From: an uncultured Methylococcaceae bacterium
Lineage (GTDB): Bacteria > Pseudomonadota > Gammaproteobacteria > Methylococcales > Methylomonadaceae
Assembly: GCA_913009515.1 (NCBI GenBank)
Contig: CAJVYO010000026.1
Span: forward strand, 1-11,565
Length of the DNA: 11,565 bases
Direction of reading: 5' to 3'
How positions within the stretch are numbered: the first letter of the stretch is position 1; each line of letters starts with the position of its first letter. The notes below the pieces were generated by a model. That model saw only the letters and a list, made by a program, of their open reading frames with translations, was not told the DNA's origin and ran no database searches. Positions 7,164 to 11,565 of this stretch are shown here, one piece after another. Made by a program: the position numbers and the translations under genes.

Positions 7164-7197
7164 TGTAACAAAAAATGAAGGCTAAAGCCTTCGCCCC
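7140..7197. repeat. 23-bp-arm inverted repeat in the hslV-mtdB gap (REP/MITE-like or terminator)
   Basis: Two 23-nt arms (7140-7162 and 7175-7197) are reverse complements with one mismatch (position 7157 against 7180), separated by a 12-nt loop. Each arm begins with GGGGCGAAGGCTTTAGC read from the outside. The element lies about 45 bp after the end of mtdB copy 2 and 75 bp before hslV. It could end the mtdB transcript, but on the minus strand no U-run follows the stem (ATCAACTC), and none is evident on the plus side (AAATATG). The very regular GC-rich palindrome in an AT-rich spacer looks more like a dispersed palindromic repeat or a very small MITE. It also contains the CCCC part of the RpoH-like promoter. 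Confidence 0.8.
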
Positions 7198-7242
7198 AAA
7201 TATGTCAACGTTTTATGAAGAAGTTGAGTGCCCTAAATACAA

Positions 7243-8142
7243 TTATTTAAGTAAAGATTGTGCCATGGTGTAAGCATTTCTAAAATCAAGATAAACCGGT
7301 TTGTCGCCGGCTAACATTGAACATAATAATTCATGCTGTACTTTGTATTTAATATTACCAACAGCTAAAGGACCTACTGCAACCGCATTAGTGTTGGCTA
7401 ACGGTGTACCAAAATCATTAATACCTACCCCAGCAATACCCGCTGGTGGAACTGCATTCACATCACCGACCACTTTAAGTTGTTTGGCATGTGATAAAAC
7501 CTCCGCACTTAAAATTTGAATACCGGCTTTTGCAGTACAAAAAATCAAATCAACATCGGCAATCAGTTTGATTTTATCTTCATCATAAGTACTGACAGCG
7601 CCTGATAAATGACAATCAAAACGACGATTATATTCACTGGCTAAATCTTGAGCAGTGCCTTCCGAAATATGATCGACTAATGTGGTATCTGCTCCGGCTA
7701 ACGAAGCAATCACGCCTGTTGCAATCCCTACCGGGCCGGTGCCACCAAAAACTAATACCTTGCAGTCTTTTAATTCTTTTTGGTTATTATTTTTTTGCAA
7801 TTCTTTTTCAACACAAGCCACTAATGCGGCGGCAGTGGTGAAAGCCCCACTTGGGTCCGCAAAGGCAGAGACTTGAAAAGGCGGAAACATCGCTTGTTTA
7901 GCGGTATTTAACATATCAACAGCGAGGCCAATATCGCGTCCACCGATAAAAATACCGGTTTTTTTAACGCCCGCTGGGCCTCGTGAAAAAATAACATCTT
8001 GGGTTAATCGATGGATGCTGTCTAATTTGACGTTCGCATAGGGCATTAGCACATCGAAATCACAATCTAATGCCATATTGACATCAAAAGGGCTATTGTT
8101 AGGCATGGGGTCGAACATGTGTAGAATACTTTTTTTAGCCAT
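7243..8142 (-). CDS. mtdB: MtdB-family methylene-H4MPT dehydrogenase, copy 2 (NAD-type loop)
   Basis: Predicted NAD(P)-dependent methylene-tetrahydromethanopterin dehydrogenase (299 aa), oxidising methylene-H4MPT to methenyl-H4MPT during formaldehyde oxidation. Seen: ILHMF (6-10), SPFDVNMALD (17-26), QDVIFSRGP (48-56), GIFIGGRD (63-70), DPSGAFTTAAALVA (96-109), the Rossmann loop GGTGPVG (133-139), and VGDVNAVPPAG (225-235). It shares roughly half its residues with the gene just upstream, by eye. After the second Rossmann strand it has LVDHISEG (155-162): an aspartate at the strand end normally binds the adenosine ribose hydroxyls and favours NAD. Residues 110-127 (lysine/asparagine-rich) differ most from copy 1. 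A GGAG at 8155-8152 sits 9 nt before the ATG and abuts the stop of copy 1, so the two are one transcription unit. Activity and true substrate are inferred from family only. Confidence 0.88.
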   Translation of the reverse strand: MAKKSILHMFDPMPNNSPFDVNMALDCDFDVLMPYANVKLDSIHRLTQDVIFSRGPAGVKKTGIFIGGRDIGLAVDMLNTAKQAMFPPFQVSAFADPSGAFTTAAALVACVEKELQKNNNQKELKDCKVLVFGGTGPVGIATGVIASLAGADTTLVDHISEGTAQDLASEYNRRFDCHLSGAVSTYDEDKIKLIADVDLIFCTAKAGIQILSAEVLSHAKQLKVVGDVNAVPPAGIAGVGINDFGTPLANTNAVAVGPLAVGNIKYKVQHELLCSMLAGDKPVYLDFRNAYTMAQSLLK

Positions 8143-8156
8143 GATTATTTACTCCG

Positions 8157-9065
8157 TTATTTTTTTGATTGAATATATTGACGAGCCATTTCAAACGCAT
8201 GTTCAAAATGTAAGTAGATAGGGTCTTCGTTATCAATCATTTTTTTCAATAATAAGCTTTGTACTTGGTATTTGATATTACCAATTGCTAATGCTCCTAT
8301 GCCAATAGCACCGCTAGTAGAGCTTTCTATTGCAGAGCCGTTAAAGAACGCATCTAAACCTTCAACACCTGATGGCGGGACGGCATTTACGTCAGTGACT
8401 ACTTTTAATTGTTTAGCTGATTTAATTTGTTCCGCATTTAATAATTGAATACCGGCGGCACCGACACTGAAAATAATATCAGCGTCTTCAATATACTGTG
8501 ATTTTTCACTATCGAGTCCTGCGGCAATGGTAATTTTATTATCACCAAATTCTTGACTGCACATATCAGCAATACGTTGGGTTTTATCAAGTTGACGGCC
8601 GATCATACGCACATTTGCACCTGCTTGTGCTGCCAGTACAGACGCGGCTTGTCCAACAGGCCCTGTGCCTCCTAGAACTAAGACGGTTTTATTTTCAAAA
8701 TTAGTGTCAAATTTTAGTTTAAGTTCATCTTCAACAATAGCGACCATTGCAGCGGCAGTGGTAAATGCTCCACTTGGGTCAGAGAATACCGAAACCGTAA
8801 AGGGCTTAAACATTGAATTTTTAGCTGTTTTCAGCATATCCATGGCTTGTTTGGTATCGCGGCCGCCAATAAAAATACCGGTATTTTTTAAGCCTTTAGG
8901 GCTGCGTGAAAAAATCACATCTTGAACTAAGCCCGCAACTTCACTAGGCTCTACATTGATATAAGGCACGGCTGAAATCCAACCTGCATCGAGTGCCATA
9001 TTAACATCAAAAGGACTGAGATTTTTTGCAGTGGTGAACATATGTAAGATAAAAGGTTTAGACAT
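8157..9065 (-). CDS. mtdB: MtdB-family methylene-H4MPT dehydrogenase, copy 1 (NADP-type loop)
   Basis: First gene of the tandem pair (302 aa), predicted NAD(P)-dependent methylene-H4MPT dehydrogenase of the H4MPT C1 pathway, cytoplasmic. Seen: ILHMF (6-10), SPFDVNMALDAG (17-28), LVQDVIFSRSPKG (46-58), GIFIGGRD (63-70), DPSGAFTTAAAMVA (96-109), nucleotide loop GGTGPVG (132-138), TDVNAVPPSGVEGLDA (224-239) and GAIGIGALAIGNIKYQVQS (252-270). This matches MtdB closely and MtdA of Methylobacterium only distantly overall. However, the loop after the second Rossmann strand, IGRQLDKTQ (155-163), recalls the GRKLDKAQ of NADP-specific MtdA: an arginine and lysine here can hold the 2'-phosphate of NADP. 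It diverges from icd across a 140-bp gap; ribosome site is weak (a GAG about 9 nt upstream). It looks the more canonical MtdB of the two. Confidence 0.92.
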   Translation of the reverse strand: MSKPFILHMFTTAKNLSPFDVNMALDAGWISAVPYINVEPSEVAGLVQDVIFSRSPKGLKNTGIFIGGRDTKQAMDMLKTAKNSMFKPFTVSVFSDPSGAFTTAAAMVAIVEDELKLKFDTNFENKTVLVLGGTGPVGQAASVLAAQAGANVRMIGRQLDKTQRIADMCSQEFGDNKITIAAGLDSEKSQYIEDADIIFSVGAAGIQLLNAEQIKSAKQLKVVTDVNAVPPSGVEGLDAFFNGSAIESSTSGAIGIGALAIGNIKYQVQSLLLKKMIDNEDPIYLHFEHAFEMARQYIQSKK

Positions 9066-9100
9066 AATAAGCTCATTAAAGTTAATGGTTAGATTGTTTC

Positions 9101-9106
9101 AGTATA
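9101..9106 (-). promoter_or_regulatory. Candidate -10 element for the mtdB pair
   Basis: The minus strand reads TATACT at 9106-9101, within one base of TATAAT, about 36 nt before the mtdB copy 1 start. No convincing -35 hexamer lies at the right distance (TAACAA at 17 nt is poor), so an activator might be needed or the match may be chance. Confidence 0.3.
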
Positions 9107-9140
9107 AGTGAAAAAATCGGCTATTGTTAGCCTCTAACGA

Positions 9141-9153
9141 TTGAAATTTTCAA
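9141..9153. promoter_or_regulatory. Small perfect palindrome in the divergent mtdB-icd promoter region
   Basis: TTGAAA and TTTCAA form a perfect 6-bp dyad around a single T. It overlaps the likely -35 region of icd and lies about 35 bp upstream of the candidate mtdB -10 element, a position suitable for a regulator acting on both genes. A second small dyad, GTTAG-CCT-CTAAC, lies at 9126-9138. Both are short enough to arise by chance in AT-rich DNA, so the operator role is only a suggestion. Confidence 0.3.
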
Positions 9154-9176
9154 ATTAAGTTAAAAATGTGTATTAT
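9149..9176 (+). promoter_or_regulatory. Candidate sigma70 promoter of icd
   Basis: TTCAAA (9149-9154) and TATTAT (9171-9176), separated by 16 nt, give a fair -35/-10 pair with transcription from about 9183. A perfect TATAAT lies at 9182-9187, but starting from it would put the transcript's first base at the ribosome site (TAGGAG, 9195-9200), so the upstream pair is favoured. Confidence 0.4.
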
Positions 9177-9205
9177 CTATCTATAATTTTTGACTAGGAG
9201 ACACT

Positions 9206-10219
9206 ATGACACACAATGTAACGTTAATTAAAGGCGATGGTATTGGCCCCTCGATTATGGATGCGGCAGTAAAAATTATTAATGCAACAGGCGTTGATAT
9301 TAACTGGGAAGAAGCTGATGCAGGTATGGCGGCTTATGATAAGCATGGCACGCCGATTCCTGATGAAACCTTAGCCTCTATTGATAAAAATAGAGTGGCG
9401 TTTAAAGGCCCTTTAACCACACCTGTGGGCAAAGGCTTTAGAAGTATTAATGTCGCGTTGCGTCAAAAATACGATTTATATGCCAATATTCGTCCTGCAA
9501 GGACGTGGAAAGGGGCGCAAAGTAAATTTGAAGATATTGATATTGTGGTGGTTAGAGAAAATACCGAAGGCCTATATATGGGCTTAGAGCATTATTTAAC
9601 ACGTGAAAAAGATGTCGCTGAAAGTTTGGCGGTTGTAACGCGTAAAGGTTCAGAGCGTATTATTGAATATGCGTTTAAATATGCGAAAGAAAATAATCGT
9701 AAAAAAGTCACTTTATGTCACAAAGCGAATATTTTGAAATATACATCAGGATTATTTTTAGAGGTAGGGCGTGAAGTGGCTTTACGTCATCCTGAAATTG
9801 AATTTGATGAAAAAATTATTGATGCTACCTGTATGCATATGGTGATGGATCCTCATCAATTTGATGTAGTAGTTACCACCAATATGTTTGGTGATATTTT
9901 ATCGGATTTAACTGCGGGTTTAGTGGGTGGTTTAGGCTTAATTCCGGGTGCCAATATCGGTAAAGATGCCGCATTATTTGAAGCCGTACATGGTAGCGCA
10001 CCTGATATTGAAGGTAAAAATTTAGCAAATCCTGCGGCTGTGATTATGGCGGGCGTGATGATGTTACATCACTTAGGCGAAACGAAAGCGGCGAATAGCA
10101 TTCAAACCGCACTCGAAAAAGTGATTGATGAAAGTAAATTGGTCACGCCTGATTTAAATCCGCAATCAACCTCTGGTACTATTGAGATGGGCGATGCCAT
10201 TATTGCGGCGTTAGTTTAA
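9206..10219 (+). CDS. icd: NAD-type isocitrate dehydrogenase
   Basis: Oxidative decarboxylation of isocitrate to 2-oxoglutarate in the TCA cycle, by a short (337 aa) enzyme of the isocitrate/isopropylmalate dehydrogenase family. Seen: IKGDGIGP (8-15), the substrate site with S80, N82, R86 and R96 in FRSINVALRQKYDLYANIRP, then ENTEGLYMGLEH (118-129) with catalytic Tyr124, K173 and N175 in CHKANILK, and metal-binding D206, D230 and D234 (TTNMFGDILSD, 224-234). The cofactor segment HGSAPDIEGKNLANP (262-276) has Asp-Ile where NADP-dependent E. coli enzyme has Lys-Tyr, so NAD is expected. Characterised methanotroph IDH of this type is NAD-dependent. S80 and N82 argue against isopropylmalate dehydrogenase. 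The ATG is fixed by TAGGAG five bases upstream. nspC follows after 17 bp. Confidence 0.94.
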   Translation: MTHNVTLIKGDGIGPSIMDAAVKIINATGVDINWEEADAGMAAYDKHGTPIPDETLASIDKNRVAFKGPLTTPVGKGFRSINVALRQKYDLYANIRPARTWKGAQSKFEDIDIVVVRENTEGLYMGLEHYLTREKDVAESLAVVTRKGSERIIEYAFKYAKENNRKKVTLCHKANILKYTSGLFLEVGREVALRHPEIEFDEKIIDATCMHMVMDPHQFDVVVTTNMFGDILSDLTAGLVGGLGLIPGANIGKDAALFEAVHGSAPDIEGKNLANPAAVIMAGVMMLHHLGETKAANSIQTALEKVIDESKLVTPDLNPQSTSGTIEMGDAIIAALV

Positions 10220-10236
10220 TTATTTAAGTATTAAAT

Positions 10237-11385
10237 ATGGCTTTAATGCCTGATACCTCGCCTGCTTTTATTATTGATGAGCAGGCGTTGCAGGATTCAA
10301 TAGCTGTTTTAGGATATTTGCGGCAACAATCGGATTGTCGTGTCTTATATTCGATTAAGGCCTTGCCCTTAACGACTATTTTAAAAAGCTTACAGCCTTT
10401 TGTTGATGGCTTTTCGGTGAGTTCTCTTTTTGAAGCAAAATTAGCTCACTCTATATTATCACCGGAACAAAGTATTCATCTTGCTACACCCGGTGTACGT
10501 GAAGATGAAGTCGGTGAAATTAAGAAAATTTGCAGTCATATTAGTTGTAATTCTTTGTCGCAACGAAAGGCGTTCCTAACATCAGATTTATCCTTAGGAT
10601 TACGTATTAACCCTAAACAATCTTTAGTAAATGATGCTCGTTTTGACCCTTGCCGCTTACATTCAAAGTTAGGCATTGATATTAATAAGGTAGATGCTGA
10701 TATGTTGCAAGGCATAGAGGGTTTACATTGCCATAATGTCTTTTCACAGCAGGATTATAGGGCGTTAATCACCACCATGACTCAACTGGAGTCGCAACTA
10801 GGCGGCTATTTTAAGCAACTAAAATGGTTAAATTTAGGTGGTGGTTATTTATTTAAGCAGATTGATAATCACCAGCCTTTTATTGAATTAGTGCAGTCTT
10901 TACGGAAAAAATATCAGTTAGAGGTTTATATTGAACCGGGCAAAGCCGTGGTGAATGATGCGGTGAGTTTAGTGGCCACGGTGATTGATTGTTTTGACAG
11001 TGATGGCAAGATGGTTGCGGTGCTGGATACTTCAATTAATCATAATCCTGAAGTGTTTGAATATCAGCGGCAACCTGATATTTTACAAAATGATTTGCAA
11101 GGTAGCTATTTAGCTGTTTTAGTAGGCTCTAGCTGTTTGGCGGGTGATGTATTTGGTGAATATCAATTTAAACAAGCGATTCAAGTCGGGGATAAAATAA
11201 CCTTTATTAATTTAGGTGCGTATACCTTAGTCAAAGCCAATCGTTTTAATGGTTATAATTTGCCTGATATTTATAGTTTAAAATCAGGTGAACTGTGTTG
11301 TATAAAACAATATAGTTATCAACAATATCAAAATCAGTGGGAGAGTGATAAAAATGAAAGCAATCGTAATGACAGCGGCAGGTGA
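10237..11385 (+). CDS. nspC: Carboxynorspermidine/carboxyspermidine decarboxylase
   Basis: PLP-dependent fold-III decarboxylase (382 aa) that makes spermidine or norspermidine from the carboxylated precursor in the alternative, SAM-decarboxylase-independent polyamine route. Seen: the PLP lysine K41 in VLYSIKALP, GLHCHN (162-167), the phosphate-binding LNLGGGYL (198-205), IEPGKAVV (232-239), the catalytic cysteine C300 in SSCLAGDVFG (298-307), and KANRFNGYNLPDIY (333-346), characteristic of carboxynorspermidine decarboxylase rather than diaminopimelate decarboxylase. The partner dehydrogenase (carboxynorspermidine synthase) is not in this window. It starts 17 bp after icd without a clear Shine-Dalgarno; an ATG three codons further in (10246) is possible. 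The last ten or so codons, a polar tail, overlap the next gene by 32 bp. Confidence 0.92.
   Translation: MALMPDTSPAFIIDEQALQDSIAVLGYLRQQSDCRVLYSIKALPLTTILKSLQPFVDGFSVSSLFEAKLAHSILSPEQSIHLATPGVREDEVGEIKKICSHISCNSLSQRKAFLTSDLSLGLRINPKQSLVNDARFDPCRLHSKLGIDINKVDADMLQGIEGLHCHNVFSQQDYRALITTMTQLESQLGGYFKQLKWLNLGGGYLFKQIDNHQPFIELVQSLRKKYQLEVYIEPGKAVVNDAVSLVATVIDCFDSDGKMVAVLDTSINHNPEVFEYQRQPDILQNDLQGSYLAVLVGSSCLAGDVFGEYQFKQAIQVGDKITFINLGAYTLVKANRFNGYNLPDIYSLKSGELCCIKQYSYQQYQNQWESDKNESNRNDSGR
11339..11345 (+). promoter_or_regulatory. Ribosome binding site fixing the start of the dehydrogenase gene
   Basis: GGGAGAG lies 8 nt before the ATG at 11354 and inside the end of nspC. It is the strongest ribosome site near this junction and supports a start overlapping nspC by 32 bp. 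Confidence 0.6.
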
Positions 11386-11565
11386 TAGTGATGTTTTAAG
11401 CTATCAAGAAAATAGGGATAAGCCGGTGAATGAGGGTGTTAGCCTTAAAATTAAAGCGGCTGGCGTGAATCCTATTGATACTAAAGTGCGTGCCTTTAAT
11501 ATGTTTTATCCTGATAATCAGTCGTGTATTTTAGGCTGTGATTTTGCAGGGGAAGTGTTAGTCTC
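11354..11565 (+). CDS. Medium-chain dehydrogenase/reductase, quinone oxidoreductase-like, C-terminus cut by window edge
   Basis: The first 70 codons, open to the window edge, encode the start of a GroES-like N-terminal domain of the medium-chain dehydrogenase/reductase superfamily. Seen: MKAIVMTAAGDSDVL at the start, LKIKAAGVNPIDTKVR (about 34-49) and LGCDFAGEV (about 60-68). The GVNPID and G.DFAGEV motifs are typical of NADPH:quinone oxidoreductase-like and zinc-lacking members; the catalytic zinc cysteine of true alcohol dehydrogenases (in the usual GICGTD) is replaced here by NPID. The exact substrate cannot be told from this part. The start overlaps nspC by 32 bp and has a good ribosome site, so it is likely cotranscribed with icd and nspC. 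Confidence 0.85.
   Translation, partial: MKAIVMTAAGDSDVLSYQENRDKPVNEGVSLKIKAAGVNPIDTKVRAFNMFYPDNQSCILGCDFAGEVLV

Noticed and set aside
7066..7242. Small RNA gene or riboswitch in the hslV-mtdB gap
   Set aside because: The gap is explained by an inverted repeat and promoter-like sequences; no known riboswitch core or terminator-bounded RNA was recognised.
8157..9065. MtdA rather than MtdB for copy 1, because of its GRQLDK loop
   Set aside because: The rest of the protein (SPFDVNMALD, DPSGAFTTAAA, DVNAVPPSG) follows MtdB, and MtdA differs at all of these; only the cofactor loop is MtdA-like.
9206..10219. 3-isopropylmalate or tartrate dehydrogenase
   Set aside because: The substrate loop has Ser80 and Asn82 before R86, plus the ANIRP and ENTEGLYMGLEH patterns of NAD-type isocitrate dehydrogenase.
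10237..11385. Diaminopimelate decarboxylase (LysA)
   Set aside because: The length is short, and the motifs YSIKAL, SSCLAGD and RFNGYNLPD belong to carboxynorspermidine decarboxylase.

Overview
The window looks like a low-GC (about 40% by eye) gammaproteobacterial chromosome, most likely a type I methanotroph or methylotroph (Methylococcales-like). The main clue is two side-by-side NAD(P)-dependent methylene-tetrahydromethanopterin dehydrogenases (MtdB family), enzymes of H4MPT-linked formaldehyde oxidation. The hslV-hslU-DUF971-ubiE-ubiJ-ubiB order is a typical gamma/betaproteobacterial arrangement. Genus and species cannot be fixed from the sequence alone. There are no rRNA, tRNA, CRISPR, IS or phage genes, and no gene-free stretch longer than 300 bases.

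Layout. From about 9065 down to 1, everything is on the minus strand. Reading in the direction of transcription: mtdB copy 1, mtdB copy 2, a 177-bp gap holding a large inverted repeat and candidate hslV promoters, then a tightly packed run of hslV, hslU, a DUF971 gene, ubiE, an 80-bp gap with a hairpin, ubiJ, ubiB, a RegB/PrrB-type redox sensor kinase, and a RegA/PrrA-type response regulator cut by the window edge. Most junctions overlap by 1-4 bp or are separated by only 4 bp. From 9206 rightward the plus strand carries an NAD-type isocitrate dehydrogenase, a carboxynorspermidine decarboxylase (nspC) and the first 70 codons of a medium-chain (quinone oxidoreductase-like) dehydrogenase. The 140-bp gap between mtdB copy 1 and icd is a divergent promoter region.

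How the parts fit. The left block combines protein quality control (HslVU), ubiquinone/menaquinone methylation and accessory ubiquinone-synthesis factors (UbiE, UbiJ, UbiB) with a kinase that keeps both RegB redox signatures: the GGxxNPF quinone motif and the dimer-interface cysteine. A quinone-pool sensor thus sits directly behind quinone-synthesis genes. The centre holds C1 oxidation; the two MtdB paralogs differ exactly where the NAD/NADP ribose is recognised. The right block links TCA-cycle and polyamine metabolism.

No clearly new multi-gene system is visible. The best leads are the ubi-regBA linkage, the split nucleotide-binding loops of the MtdB pair, and an RpoH-like promoter that overlaps one arm of the inverted repeat upstream of hslV.
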